A stretch of DNA of 64,000 nt from NCBI RefSeq assembly GCF_000015725.1, contig NC_008825.1, positions 3,100,001 to 3,164,000 on the forward strand, read 5' to 3'. The position numbers and the translations under genes are program-made. This DNA comes from Methylibium petroleiphilum PM1 (GTDB taxonomy: Bacteria; Pseudomonadota; Gammaproteobacteria; Burkholderiales; Burkholderiaceae_C). Of this stretch, positions 1 to 10,181 are shown in pieces (positions within the stretch are counted from its first letter, which is position 1; every line of letters begins with the position of its first letter). Under the pieces are notes generated by a model. That model saw nothing but the letters and a program-made list of their open reading frames with translations. It was not told where the DNA came from and made no database searches.

Positions 1-2
1 TC

Positions 3-830
3 CGCGACCAGCGCGGGGAGCTCGCGCTCGCGCTGGAGACTCTGGAAGAGGCCGAACGGCTGAGCTACAACGGCCGCTGGCCGCGCGCCGTGCAATTGAT
101 ACAGGGCGAGCGGGTGCGCCGCGAACTCGTCGCGGGCCGCGTCGATCGGGCGCAGACGCTCGCCGCCCGCCTGCAACCCGAGAGCCGCAGCGACACCGAC
201 GACTGGGTGCGGTTCTCGGAGGAGACCGACGGCCCGCGCATCGGCCGCATCCGGCTCGATCTGCATGCGGGCCGCGCGGCCCAGGCGCTCGACGAGATCG
301 GCGCCTGCCTAGCGGCCGCACAGCGCCAGGGGCGCGTGCACCGACAGATCCGGCTGCAGACGCTGGCGGCGCTGGCGCACCACAGTCTGGGTCAGACGCG
401 GCCGGCGCACCGCTGCCTGCAGTTGGCGCTGGAACTCGCGGCGCCCGGCCGTTACGTGCGCATGTTCCTCGACGAAGGCCCGGCACTGGCGGCACTGCTG
501 CGCGCCCATGCCAACCTGCCGGCCGCAGCCCCCGAGAACGGCGCCGAGGCCCGCGCCCTCCTGGGACGGCTGATCGAGGCCAGCGGCACCGCGCCAGCCC
601 CTGCGGACACCCCCTGGCGCGCCGCGGCGCTGGAACCCCTCACCAAGCGCGAGCACAAGGTGCTCGCGATGCTGGTCGACTACCAGTCGAACGAGGAGAT
701 CGCCAGCGCGCTGTGCGTGAGCCGCGACACCGTGAAATTCCACGTCCGCAACATCTACTCGAAGCTGGGTGTGAAAACGCGGCTCGAGGCCATCCGCGTC
801 GTGAAGACATCGGACACCACGGGCCGCTAG
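3..830 (+). CDS. LuxR-family transcriptional regulator, C-terminal part (5' end outside window)
   Basis: The frame is open to the left edge, so only about 275 C-terminal residues are present. The last 65 or so residues form a LuxR/GerE helix-turn-helix: LTKREHKVLAML starts it and SRDTVKFHVRNIYSKLGV is the recognition helix region. Upstream the protein is Ala/Leu-rich and helical, consistent with the TPR-like region of large MalT-type (LAL) regulators. In that family an N-terminal ATPase and TPR sensor controls DNA binding by the C-terminal domain. The missing N-terminus prevents assigning a ligand or regulon. The gene is followed by a convergent small EF-hand gene only 7 bases away. Family assignment is firm; MalT-like architecture is inferred. 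Confidence 0.8.
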   Translation, partial: RDQRGELALALETLEEAERLSYNGRWPRAVQLIQGERVRRELVAGRVDRAQTLAARLQPESRSDTDDWVRFSEETDGPRIGRIRLDLHAGRAAQALDEIGACLAAAQRQGRVHRQIRLQTLAALAHHSLGQTRPAHRCLQLALELAAPGRYVRMFLDEGPALAALLRAHANLPAAAPENGAEARALLGRLIEASGTAPAPADTPWRAAALEPLTKREHKVLAMLVDYQSNEEIASALCVSRDTVKFHVRNIYSKLGVKTRLEAIRVVKTSDTTGR

Positions 831-837
831 CGCCGCT

Positions 838-1071
838 TCACTTGGCCGGGCCGGGATTGGCCTTCAGCCAGACTTCCATCTCCTCGGGCGACACATAGCC
901 GTCCTTGTTCGTGTCGATCTGGGTCCAGTCGCGCCCACCGGTTGGCTGGGCCGCGGACTTGGCCTGGGTCGCTTTGGTTTCCGGTTTGGCGGCCGGCGCG
1001 TTCTGCGCCAGCGCGACGGAAGTGCCCAGCATCGGGCCGATGGCGATGATCAGGGTGCGCAGCAGGCTCAT
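838..1071 (-). CDS. Small secreted EF-hand protein
   Basis: A 77-residue protein with an N-terminal signal peptide (hydrophobic stretch ending near ALAQ, residues 1-23), an Ala/Lys-rich linker and one EF-hand loop, DTNKDGYVSPEE (about residues 53-64), with Asp/Asn/Asp at the calcium-coordinating positions and Glu at position 12. This matches small periplasmic EF-hand proteins, which bind Ca2+ and are usually of unknown role. A single EF hand suggests it dimerises or acts as a calcium buffer; that is inference. Its upstream region carries a long perfect palindrome. Confidence 0.75.
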   Translation of the reverse strand: MSLLRTLIIAIGPMLGTSVALAQNAPAAKPETKATQAKSAAQPTGGRDWTQIDTNKDGYVSPEEMEVWLKANPGPAK

Positions 1072-1100
1072 GCAGGTCTCCTCTTGAAGGGTTGCAAGAA

Positions 1101-1122
1101 GCTGTCCGATCGATCGGACAGC
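1101..1122. promoter_or_regulatory. Perfect 22-bp palindrome upstream of the EF-hand gene
   Basis: The 22 bases are perfectly self-complementary around a central GATC, with arms GCTGTCCGATC. It lies 30 bases upstream of the EF-hand start codon, where an operator or an mRNA hairpin in its leader would be expected. No regulator can be assigned from the sequence. Confidence 0.5.
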
Positions 1123-1221
1123 GGTTCGGCAGCAAGGCGCCGGACCTCAGCCTGACAAAAAACTGACAGCATGGAAATGGGAAAAATTCCTGTCCTCCCG
1201 TGCCGAGCGCACCTGCAGAAA

Positions 1222-1246
1222 GAAAAAAGGCTGCCTCTCGGCAGCC
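1222..1246 (-). terminator. Rho-independent terminator of rhlE
   Basis: Read on the minus strand: stem GGCTGCC, 4-base loop, GGCAGCC, then a T-rich tail (TTTTTTCTTT). It lies 28 bases beyond the rhlE stop codon. Confidence 0.85.
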
Positions 1247-1273
1247 CTCATTCCGCAAAGCGCCTTGCGGCAC

Positions 1274-2614
<1,341 letters not shown>

Positions 2615-2945
2615 GAAGCATCCCCGCCGGGTTGCCGGCGGGTCCGTCATCGCCGCATGCAGAGATGCGGCAGGTTGGTCCAAAACACATCGACCAACAG
2701 ACGGACTGCACTGGGTGCAATGGCCCCGATGGGAAACGGGTGGGGCCGGACTGGTGACGATGCACTGACCCTCGGGGCCCGCGGCGCGGGTGAGGGAGGC
2801 TGCTTTTTGCAGCGCAGCAAGCATTGTCGCACATCCCGCCTGCCCGTGCCGAATTCGGGCGCGCATGTCCCCGGGTGGACAGGCCGCCGGCGGGCAATTC
2901 CTACAATCGAATCGCCTCCTCCCACCACTCCCCGCCTGTCCTGCG
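2615..2945. promoter_or_regulatory. Divergent regulatory region between rhlE and the MBL-fold gene
   Basis: No gene is supported here. On the minus strand GACAAT (2828-2823) is a candidate -10 for rhlE, leaving a leader of about 200 bases that contains a short stem just before the rhlE start (CCCCGCCGG / CCGGCGGG area, 2621-2645). On the plus strand TACAAT (2902-2907) is a candidate -10 for the metallo-hydrolase gene. No clear -35 boxes were found. Confidence 0.45.
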
Positions 2946-3929
2946 ATGACGACCTTCCCGTTCCTCGAAGCGCTTGGCCACGGCATCACCGCGATCGACA
3001 CCGGCTTCATGCGGCCTCGCTTCGATGCGGCCTATCTCGTCGTCGAAGGCGGCCATGCCGCCTACGTCGACAGCGGCATCAACGACGCGCTGCCGCGCCT
3101 GCTGGCCGCGCTCGACGTGCAGGGCCTGGACCGCGGCGCGGTCGATTACGTGATCGTCACCCATGTGCACCTCGATCATGCCGGCGCCGCCGGCCTGCTG
3201 ATGCAGCAGTTGCCGAACGCCCGGCTGGTGGTGCATCCGCGCGGCGCGCCGCACATGATCGACCCGAGCGCACTGGTCGCGGGTGCCAGCGCGGTGTATG
3301 GAGCCGAGGAAGTGGCCCGTACCTACGGCACGGTGCAGCCGGTGCCGGCCGAGCGCGTGCTCGCCAGCCACGACGGCATGGTGCTCGACCTGGCGGGCCG
3401 GCCGCTGCTGCTGATCGAGACGCCCGGCCATGCGCGACACCACCATTGCATCTGGGACGAGCGCAGCCGCGGCTGGTTCACCGGCGACACCTTCGGCCTG
3501 TCGTATCCGGAGTTCCGGACCCCAGGCGGTCGTTACGTCCTGCCGACGACGACGCCGGTGCAGTTCGAACCCGGGCCCTTGAAGACCTCGATCGCGCGCA
3601 TGCTCGAGAAGCGCCCGGACTGCATGTACCTCACCCACTACAGCCGCATCGACGAGGTCGATTCTTTCGCCGAGCAGCTGTTCGAGCAGATCGATGCAAT
3701 GGTCGCACTGGCGCGACCACTTGCGACGGCCGGCGATCGCGATCAGCAACTGCGCCACGGACTGGCACAGCTCTATCGCCGGAGACTCCGGGCGGCTGGC
3801 AGCGTGCTTTCCGATGCGCAGATCGACGAGTTGCTGACGGTGGATGTCGAGCTCAACGCGCAAGGCCTCGGCGTGTGGCTCGATCGCGAAGCGCGCAACG
3901 CACAGGCGCCCGCCCCCGGCGCACGCTGA
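2946..3929 (+). CDS. Metallo-beta-lactamase-fold hydrolase
   Basis: A 327-residue member of the metallo-beta-lactamase superfamily. The zinc motif HVHLDH is at residues 73-78, followed by a further metal-ligand histidine in TPGHARHH, the bridging Asp in GWFTGDTFG, and a late histidine in YLTHYSRIDE. The fold is shared by glyoxalase II, lactonases and many hydrolases, so the substrate cannot be deduced. The ATG at 2946 was chosen because the conserved strand ITAIDTGF starts soon after and upstream residues look non-coding. It is single-gene, divergent from rhlE and followed by a chemoreceptor gene. Confidence 0.85.
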   Translation: MTTFPFLEALGHGITAIDTGFMRPRFDAAYLVVEGGHAAYVDSGINDALPRLLAALDVQGLDRGAVDYVIVTHVHLDHAGAAGLLMQQLPNARLVVHPRGAPHMIDPSALVAGASAVYGAEEVARTYGTVQPVPAERVLASHDGMVLDLAGRPLLLIETPGHARHHHCIWDERSRGWFTGDTFGLSYPEFRTPGGRYVLPTTTPVQFEPGPLKTSIARMLEKRPDCMYLTHYSRIDEVDSFAEQLFEQIDAMVALARPLATAGDRDQQLRHGLAQLYRRRLRAAGSVLSDAQIDELLTVDVELNAQGLGVWLDREARNAQAPAPGAR

Positions 3930-4065
3930 ACGCCGGCGGCAGCCCCCACCGTGACGGACCTCACGGAGGCCATGGCGGCAACGCTCCGATATTGCGCTGC
4001 ATCAAATGGCGGAGGCGACGCACTGCCGATGATCCGGCGCACACATCGATGCGCCAAAGGATCCC

Positions 4066-5715
4066 ATGCGCCTGAACACCCCCGTGACAGCCAGCGAGTA
4101 CCCCTTCCCCGCCGGCGAAACCCTGGTCTCGACGACCGACCTGAAGGGGCGCATCACCTACTGCAACCCGGCCTTCATCACGGTCAGCGGCTACGCACGG
4201 GAAGAACTGCTGGGCCAGCCGCACAACATGATCCGCCACCCCGACATGCCCGAGGAGGCCTTCCGCGACATGTGGGCCACCATCGCCTCCGGCCAACCGT
4301 GGTCGGCGCCGGTCAAGAACCGTCGCAAGGACGGTAGCTGCTACTGGGTGATCGCGAACGTCACGCCGCTCATGAGCGGCGACCAGCCGACCGGCTACAT
4401 GTCGGTGCGGACGGCCCCGGATCGCGCCGATGTCGAGCGTGCCGAGGAACTCTATGCAGTGATGCGTACCGAGAAGGCCGCCGGACAACTGGTCCACCGT
4501 TTCGACGCCGGCCGCCTGCGGGTCGACACCTGGCTGGGCCGCCTCTCGAATGTGCTGCGCCTGCCGGTTCAGGTGAAGCTCGGTGTCGTCGCCGCGCTGC
4601 TGGGATCGGCCGGCTTCGTGACGGGTGCGGCCGTCACCGGCGGTAGCCTGCTGCAGTGGCCTGCGCTGGGCCCGGCGCTGACGGCCATCGCCACGCTGCT
4701 GCTCTGCTCGGTGGCCGCCGCCGCCTACTTGAACCGGATGACGATCGCTCCGCCCGCGCAGCTGGTGCAGTTCGCCAATCGCATGGCCGCCGGCGACCTG
4801 ACGCAGAAGATCGATATCGACCGCCACGACCTCGTCGGCCAGCTCACGAAAGGACTGAACCAGTTGAACGTGAACCTGCAGTCCATCGTGCGCGACGCGC
4901 GCAACGAGATCGAGCAGATGCGCGTCGTCACCGGCGAGATCGCCTCGGGCAACCAGGATCTCTCGGGACGGACCGAGTCGCAGGCGAGCAGCCTGCAGGA
5001 GACCGCCGCCTCGATGGAACAGATCACCGGCACCGTGCGCCAGAGCGCCGATTCCGCCGAGCAGGCCACGCGCCTGGCCACCCAGGCCACGGCGGTGACC
5101 CAGCGCAGCAGCGACGCGGTGCAGGACGTCACCCGCACGATGGGCGAGATCAGCGCATCGTCGCAGCGCATCGGCGAGATCATCCAGGTGATCGACGGGA
5201 TCGCATTCCAGACCAACATCCTCGCGCTCAACGCCGCGGTCGAGGCCGCCCGGGCCGGTGAACAGGGACGCGGCTTCTCGGTCGTGGCCTCCGAGGTGCG
5301 GGCGCTCGCGCAGCGCACTTCGTCGGCGGCGAAGGAGGTCAAGCAACTGATCGAGGACTCGGCCGCCAAGGTCGACACCGGCAGCCGCCTCACCGACGCG
5401 GCCCGGTCGACGATGGACGACGCCTTGCGCACGGTGCAGCAGGTCGGCCAACTGATCAGCGAGATCAGCCACGGCGCGCGCGAGCAGCTGACCGGCATCT
5501 CGCAGATCAACGAAGCGGTCACGCAGCTCGACACGATCACGCAGCAGAACGCCGCGCTGGTCGAGCAGATGGCGGCATCGGCGGTGTCGCTGTCGCAGCA
5601 GTCGGGCACGCTGGCGGAAACGGTGAAGGTGTTCCGCCTCGATGGCAGCGCATCGGCCACGCCCGACGCGGTGGCGTTGCGCCGCTCGATGAAGCAAGTC
5701 ACCCACGCTGCCTGA
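4066..5715 (+). CDS. PAS-domain methyl-accepting chemotaxis protein (Aer-like)
   Basis: A 549-residue Aer-type receptor. Residues about 15-115 are a PAS domain ([38 protein letters not shown] is the conserved Aer-type segment). Two hydrophobic segments follow (about 167-187 and 200-225) with almost no periplasmic loop, then a HAMP region, then the long methyl-accepting coiled coil. The signalling tip, [20 protein letters not shown], is at about 376-395. Aer proteins bind FAD in the PAS domain and signal redox or oxygen state to CheA/CheW. Both ends contain Gln/Glu-rich heptads typical of methylation sites. No che genes are adjacent. A strong hairpin follows the gene. Confidence 0.93.
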   Translation: MRLNTPVTASEYPFPAGETLVSTTDLKGRITYCNPAFITVSGYAREELLGQPHNMIRHPDMPEEAFRDMWATIASGQPWSAPVKNRRKDGSCYWVIANVTPLMSGDQPTGYMSVRTAPDRADVERAEELYAVMRTEKAAGQLVHRFDAGRLRVDTWLGRLSNVLRLPVQVKLGVVAALLGSAGFVTGAAVTGGSLLQWPALGPALTAIATLLLCSVAAAAYLNRMTIAPPAQLVQFANRMAAGDLTQKIDIDRHDLVGQLTKGLNQLNVNLQSIVRDARNEIEQMRVVTGEIASGNQDLSGRTESQASSLQETAASMEQITGTVRQSADSAEQATRLATQATAVTQRSSDAVQDVTRTMGEISASSQRIGEIIQVIDGIAFQTNILALNAAVEAARAGEQGRGFSVVASEVRALAQRTSSAAKEVKQLIEDSAAKVDTGSRLTDAARSTMDDALRTVQQVGQLISEISHGAREQLTGISQINEAVTQLDTITQQNAALVEQMAASAVSLSQQSGTLAETVKVFRLDGSASATPDAVALRRSMKQVTHAA

Positions 5716-5773
5716 TCCGCGCGCAGTCGTTGCGCTGTGCCGCAGCGCCGGCCGGCACTAAACTGCCTTCGCG

Positions 5774-5800
5774 GAGAGCCCGCCCTTTGCGCGGGCTCTC
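5774..5800 (+). terminator. Strong 10-bp hairpin between chemoreceptor and SDR genes
   Basis: GAGAGCCCGC and GCGGGCTCTC pair perfectly around a 7-base loop. There is no T tract, so it may be a weak terminator for the chemoreceptor mRNA, a 3'-end stabiliser, or part of the leader of the next gene. Confidence 0.5.
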
Positions 5801-5817
5801 GGCATTCGGGAGCCGGA

Positions 5818-6603
5818 ATGAACACCGTGAACTTCGCGCTTTCGGGCCGTGTGACCGTGGTCACCGGCGCCGCTCAAGGCATCGGCGCGGCCTGTGCGGA
5901 GCGCTTCGCGCGCGAGGGCGCACCGGTCGCGCTATGGGACGTGGACGACGAGCGCGGCCAGACGATGGCCGCGCGCCTGGCCGCCGCCGGCGTGCAGGCG
6001 ATCTACCGGCACTGCGACGTGTCGCGCGCCGATCAGGTACAGGCCGCGCACGCCGCCACGCTGGCGGCCTTCGGCCGGATCGACGTGCTGGTCAACAACG
6101 CCGGCATCTTCAGGGCGGCCGACTTCCTCGACGTCACCGAGGCCGACTGGGACGCGGTGATCGGCGTCAACCTCAAGGGCGCGTTCCTCGTCGGCCAGGC
6201 CTGCGCCCGCACGATGGCGTCCCAGGGTCGCGGCGTCATCGTCAACATGAGCTCGGTCAACGGCCTGATGGCCATCCCCACGATCGCCAGCTACAACGCC
6301 AGCAAGGGCGGCATCAACCAGCTCACCCGCGCGATGGCCCTGGCGCTGGCCGACCACGGCGTGCGCGTGAATGCGGTGGCACCCGGCACGATCGCCACCG
6401 AGCTGGCCACGCAGGCCGTGCTGACCAGCGACGAGGCCCGCCAGCGCATCCTCGGTCGCACGCCCTTGAAGCGGCTGGGCGAGCCGGCCGAGATCGCCGA
6501 CGTGGTGGCCTTCCTGGCCAGCGACGCGGCCAGCTACCTGACCGGCCAGATCGTCTACGCCGATGGCGGCCGGCTTGCGCTGAACTACACGGTTCAGGCC
6601 TGA
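5818..6603 (+). CDS. SDR-family NAD(P)-dependent oxidoreductase
   Basis: A 261-residue classical short-chain dehydrogenase. Visible features: the TGAAQGIGAA cofactor-binding motif near the N-terminus, NNAG (VNNAGIF), the catalytic Ser in NMSSVNG, the YNASK active site with Tyr160 and Lys164, and the PGTIATELA segment after it. Such enzymes oxidise or reduce alcohols, ketones or sugars; the substrate is not evident. The start has a good upstream AGCCGGA. The 3' end overlaps the convergent MFS gene by 10 bases. Confidence 0.92.
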   Translation: MNTVNFALSGRVTVVTGAAQGIGAACAERFAREGAPVALWDVDDERGQTMAARLAAAGVQAIYRHCDVSRADQVQAAHAATLAAFGRIDVLVNNAGIFRAADFLDVTEADWDAVIGVNLKGAFLVGQACARTMASQGRGVIVNMSSVNGLMAIPTIASYNASKGGINQLTRAMALALADHGVRVNAVAPGTIATELATQAVLTSDEARQRILGRTPLKRLGEPAEIADVVAFLASDAASYLTGQIVYADGGRLALNYTVQA

Positions 6604-7859
6604 GCCGCGGCGGCGGCGCGGGTCGCCGGACCGGGCTCGCGAATCGGCAGGTGCACCAGCGCTGCTCCGACCGCCAGCAGGATGTCGACGATCCAGATGG
6701 CATCGTAGGCACCGGTCCACTCGAAGGCCTTGCCGCCGAAATAGGCCCCGAGGAAGCCGCCGAGCTGGTGCGCCAGCATGACGATGCCGAACAGCGTGGC
6801 CATGTGAGCCGGCCCGAAGAACTTCGCCACCAGGCCCGCGGTGGGCGGCACGGTGGCCAGGAAGGTGAGGCCGATCGCGGCCGAGAACACCAGCATCACC
6901 GCCTCGGTCTTCGGTGCGATCAGGAACAGCAGCACGATCACCGCGCGGGACGCATAGAGCATGGCCAGCATCGATTTCATGCGCCAGCGCCCGCCACCGT
7001 GGCTCAGTGCCCAGCCCATCGCGACGCTGCCGACGATGTTGAACAGACCCACCACCGCCAGCGCCCACGCCCCGATCGACGGCGGCAGCTGGCAGGCGGC
7101 CACCACGCCCGGCAGGTGGGTCGCGATGAAGGCGACGTGGAAACCGCAGATGAAGAAGCCCGCGCTCAGCAGCCGGTAGCTCGGGTCGGCCAGCGCGCGC
7201 CTGACGGCCACTCGGGTGCCTTCGACCGGCACGCTGCCGGCCGCGGCGAGCTGACGGGCATTGCCGCGCAGCACCCAGGCCGCCGGCAGCGCCAGCAGCA
7301 CCGCCAGCGCCAGACCCTGCATCGCCACGGCCCAGCCGGCGACGGCGGTGAGCCCCTGGGCCACCGGCGCGAACACGAACTGCCCGAACGAGCCGCCCGC
7401 GTTCACGATGCCGGCCGCCAGGCCGCTGCGGGCCGGCTCGATCAGGCGTGTGGTCGCCGCCATCAGCACCGCCGGCCCGGCCATGCCGGCGCCGCCAGCG
7501 GCCAACACACCGATCGAGAGGACGAGGCCCGCCGTCGTGTCCATGTAGGGCGTGATCGCGGTGCCCAGCGTGACCAGCAAGACACCGACGAAGATCACGC
7601 GCCCCGCTCCGATGCGGTCGGCCACCATGCCGGCGAAGGGCTGCGTCAGCCCCCACCACAGCTGGCCGCAGGCGAAAGCCAGGCTGATACTTCCGATGCC
7701 CAGGCCGGTGTGGGTGTTCAGCGTGCCGAGGAACAGGCCCATCGACTGGCGCACGCCCATCGTCAGCGCGAAGGCGCCGGCCGCGGCCAACAGCACCAGG
7801 CCGAGGTGCGGCAGCGCGCGGGGCTGCACGACGGCAGCGGCATTTGCGGCGTCAGGCAT
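6594..7859 (-). CDS. MFS transporter
   Basis: About 421 residues with some 12 hydrophobic segments, starting GLVLLAAAGAFALTMGVRQS, and the loop 2-3 signature region MVADRIGAGRVIF. This is the oxalate/formate antiporter-like or YfcJ-like group of the major facilitator superfamily; substrate unknown. I chose ATG 7859 because GAGGA lies about 10 bases upstream; an ATG at 7880 is also in frame. It overlaps the upstream marR-like gene by 8 bases, so the two are very likely co-transcribed and the MarR protein may control export of a compound that acts as its ligand. Confidence 0.88.
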   Translation of the reverse strand: MPDAANAAAVVQPRALPHLGLVLLAAAGAFALTMGVRQSMGLFLGTLNTHTGLGIGSISLAFACGQLWWGLTQPFAGMVADRIGAGRVIFVGVLLVTLGTAITPYMDTTAGLVLSIGVLAAGGAGMAGPAVLMAATTRLIEPARSGLAAGIVNAGGSFGQFVFAPVAQGLTAVAGWAVAMQGLALAVLLALPAAWVLRGNARQLAAAGSVPVEGTRVAVRRALADPSYRLLSAGFFICGFHVAFIATHLPGVVAACQLPPSIGAWALAVVGLFNIVGSVAMGWALSHGGGRWRMKSMLAMLYASRAVIVLLFLIAPKTEAVMLVFSAAIGLTFLATVPPTAGLVAKFFGPAHMATLFGIVMLAHQLGGFLGAYFGGKAFEWTGAYDAIWIVDILLAVGAALVHLPIREPGPATRAAAAAQA

Positions 7860-8328
7860 CGCTGTCGTCCTCTTCGGCATCGTCGAGCCGGGCCAGGCAG
7901 TCGTCGATCAGCGCATGCAGCGCCACCACCTGCGCCGGACCGAGCCGCGCGTTCAGCGCCAGCTGCGCCTGCTTCCAGGCGCGCTGCGCCTCGGCGCGCT
8001 TGGCCTGCCCGGACTCGGTGGCCTCGACGAGCCGGCTGCGCGCATCGTCGCCCGGCCCGAGCGCCACCCAGCCCTGCACCAGCAACGGCTGCAGGTTGCG
8101 CGTCAGCGTCGAGGCATCCAGGCGCATGTGGCGGGCCAGGTCGCCGGGCCGGATCGGTCCCAGCCGCACCACGTGCGACAGCAGCGAGTACTGCGTGTTC
8201 TTCAGCCCGAGCGGCGCCACGTAGGCGTCGTAGTGGCGCGTCACGGCGCGACTGAGCTGCCGCAGCTTCAGGTTGGTGCAGCCCTGCGGGGCGGCGACCG
8301 CCGGACGTGAGGGTGGGGGAGGTGTCAT
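7852..8328 (-). CDS. MarR-family transcriptional regulator
   Basis: A 158-residue winged-helix regulator. The LRQLSRAVTRHYDAYVAPLGL start, the HTH segment LARHMRLDASTLTRNLQPL and the wing GPGDDARSRLVEAT are typical MarR features; the acidic tail (EEDDSDA) is a lineage trait. MarR proteins are usually dimeric repressors released by small aromatic ligands. The gene starts only 6 bases after a TACAAT -10 box that is itself inside a perfect palindrome, so it is probably autoregulated and possibly leaderless. It is divergent from a thioesterase-gloA pair. Confidence 0.9.
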   Translation of the reverse strand: MTPPPPSRPAVAAPQGCTNLKLRQLSRAVTRHYDAYVAPLGLKNTQYSLLSHVVRLGPIRPGDLARHMRLDASTLTRNLQPLLVQGWVALGPGDDARSRLVEATESGQAKRAEAQRAWKQAQLALNARLGPAQVVALHALIDDCLARLDDAEEDDSDA

Positions 8329-8334
8329 GAATTT

Positions 8335-8362
8335 ATTGTAGCTACAATTGTTGTATCTGCAA
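8335..8362. promoter_or_regulatory. Twin MarR operator sites in the divergent promoter
   Basis: Two related sites lie 15 bases apart: TTGTAGCTACAA (8336-8347, perfect, extending to 14 bp) and TTGTATCTGCAA (8351-8362, 10 of 12 bases the same). TACAAT -10 elements for both directions fall within the first site. Binding by the adjacent MarR protein is inferred. Confidence 0.65.
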
Positions 8363-8366
8363 TAAA

Positions 8367-8936
8367 ATGCACGGCACCATGCATCCACCAACCCCCAACG
8401 ACGACGGCGCGGCCACCCTGGCGCGCTGGCAGGCCGACGAAGCCTCCGTCCGCGAACGCAACCGGCGCTACGGCCTGAGCCGGCCGGAACAGGTGGCCCC
8501 GTTGAGCGGCCAGCAGTTCTTCGACGCCGTGTTCGCTGGCGAGCTGCCGCTGGCACCGATCTTCGAGACCCTGGACTTCGTGCCCATCCACATGGCGCGC
8601 GGCGTGGCGGTGTTCCAGGGCCGGCCGCTGGCGCGCCACTACAACCCCATGGGCACGGTACATGGCGGCTGGTTCGCGACGCTGCTCGACTCGGCCGTGG
8701 CGTGCGCAGTGCACACGGCGCTGCCGGCCGGCAAGACCTACACGACGGTGGAGCTGAAGATCAGCCTGGTGAAGGCGCTGACCGCGAAGGTACCGCTGGT
8801 ACGCGCCGAGGGCCGACTGATCCACCTGGGTCGCAGCCTGGGCACCGCCGACGGCCGCCTGGTCGGCCCCGACGGCACGCTGTACGCTCACGCCTCGACC
8901 ACCTGCTTCGTCCTCGACCGGCCCCCTTCCCCATGA
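8367..8936 (+). CDS. PaaI-like hotdog-fold thioesterase
   Basis: A 189-residue hotdog-fold protein of the PaaI/YdiI type, hydrolysing acyl- or aryl-CoA thioesters. The signature is [17 protein letters not shown] with the HGG motif, followed by the strand [13 protein letters not shown] and a C-terminal [11 protein letters not shown]. The N-terminal 60 residues are an extension seen in a subgroup of these enzymes. ATG 8367 and ATG 8379 are both in frame; the latter leaves room for a leader after the TACAAT box. Its stop overlaps the gloA start (ATGA), so the two are translationally coupled. Probable repression by the divergent MarR protein. Confidence 0.85.
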   Translation: MHGTMHPPTPNDDGAATLARWQADEASVRERNRRYGLSRPEQVAPLSGQQFFDAVFAGELPLAPIFETLDFVPIHMARGVAVFQGRPLARHYNPMGTVHGGWFATLLDSAVACAVHTALPAGKTYTTVELKISLVKALTAKVPLVRAEGRLIHLGRSLGTADGRLVGPDGTLYAHASTTCFVLDRPPSP

Positions 8937-9328
8937 GACTGCTCCACACCATGTTGCGCGTCGGCGACCTGCCACGCTCGATCGACTTCTACACCCAGGT
9001 GCTCGGCATGACGCTGCTGCGCACCACCGAGCGACCGGCGCAGAAGTACAGCCTCGCCTTCCTCGGTTACGGCAGCAACCCCGAGCACGCCGAGATCGAG
9101 CTCACGTACAACCACGGTGTGGACCGCTACGAACTCGGCACCGCCTACGGTCACCTCGCGATCGGCGTGCCCGACGTGGCGGCCACCTGCGCCGCGGTGC
9201 GCGCGAAGGCACAGGCGCTCGGCGGCGCCATCACCCGCGAGCCCGGTCCGGTGCAGGGGGGCAGCACGGTGATCGCCTTCATCACCGATCCCGACGGCTA
9301 CAAGATCGAACTGATCGAGCGCGCGTAA
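8933..9328 (+). CDS. gloA: Lactoylglutathione lyase (glyoxalase I)
   Basis: A 131-residue glyoxalase I, converting the methylglyoxal-glutathione hemithioacetal to S-lactoylglutathione in the cytoplasm. It has the characteristic opening [19 protein letters not shown] (His5 metal ligand), [20 protein letters not shown] (Glu ligand), GHLAIGVPD (His ligand) and [14 protein letters not shown] (Glu ligand). Length matches E. coli GloA. Starts within the stop of the thioesterase gene. Confidence 0.95.
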   Translation: MRLLHTMLRVGDLPRSIDFYTQVLGMTLLRTTERPAQKYSLAFLGYGSNPEHAEIELTYNHGVDRYELGTAYGHLAIGVPDVAATCAAVRAKAQALGGAITREPGPVQGGSTVIAFITDPDGYKIELIERA

Positions 9329-9416
9329 ATTGGCCGGCTTCGGCGTGGTTTTTCCCGCGATCCGCCGGCCCACCGGCGCTTGACAGGAGCGGGTCTCAGA
9401 CGGCAATCTTGTTGCC

Positions 9417-10073
9417 GTGCAGCAAGCCCTGGATTACGACCCCGAGCCCGCCTCCTGCGCCGTCGAATCCGGCGCCGTTTCGGTCGTGCCGCTGCGCGAT
9501 CCCCAACAGATGCTCGAACGCACGCTGGCCGACCGGCCGGCGCGACGCGACCTCTGGATCTTCGGCTACGCCTCGTTGATCTGGCGCCCGGAATTCGAGG
9601 CCGCCGAACAGCGGCTGGCCCGCGTGCACGGCCAGCACCGTGCCTTCCGCATGCGCTCGCGCATCAACCGCGGCACGCCGGAACGCCCCGGTCTCGTGTG
9701 CGCCCTGGTGCCGGGCGGCTCCTGCGCCGGTATGGTCTACCGGCTCGAGCCGTCGCGGGCCGACGCGGAACTGCGCCGCCTGTGGGACCGCGAGATGTTC
9801 TCCGGCGTCTACGATCCGAAATGGCTGCAGTGCCAGACCGCCCATGGTCAGGTCACGGCGCTGGCGTTCACCCTCAGCAAGCGTAGCCCCAACTACATCG
9901 GCGAGCTGGATGACGACACGCTGATCGGCATCCTGCGCCATGCGCGCGGCCGCTTCGGCAGCACGCTCGACTACCTGGTCGAAACAGCGGCCTGCCTGCG
10001 TCGCTGCGGTATCCGCGACCTCGCGATCGAGCGCCAGGTGGCGCTGGCGCAGCGCGCCGGCCTCACGGCGTAG
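9417..10073 (+). CDS. ChaC-like gamma-glutamylcyclotransferase
   Basis: A 218-residue protein of the ChaC family, which cleaves glutathione to 5-oxoproline and Cys-Gly. LWIFGYASLIW is the family's substrate-binding motif (usually YGSLIW; here Gly is replaced by Ala), followed by HRAFRMRS, a catalytic Glu candidate in WDREMFSGVY, and SPNYIGEL. The start is uncertain: GTG 9417 or ATG 9510, which would drop 31 poorly conserved residues. Placement right after gloA gives a small glutathione-related neighbourhood, though the 88-base gap suggests its own promoter. Confidence 0.82.
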   Translation: MQQALDYDPEPASCAVESGAVSVVPLRDPQQMLERTLADRPARRDLWIFGYASLIWRPEFEAAEQRLARVHGQHRAFRMRSRINRGTPERPGLVCALVPGGSCAGMVYRLEPSRADAELRRLWDREMFSGVYDPKWLQCQTAHGQVTALAFTLSKRSPNYIGELDDDTLIGILRHARGRFGSTLDYLVETAACLRRCGIRDLAIERQVALAQRAGLTA

Positions 10074-10181
10074 ACCGGCCCCGGCTGCCGCCGTTCGAGC
10101 CCGCGGGCCGGATGCAGGCCGGATGCAGGCCGAGGGTGCATCATCGTGGCCCCGCAGGCACTGCGTACCGGCCCTTCTTCG

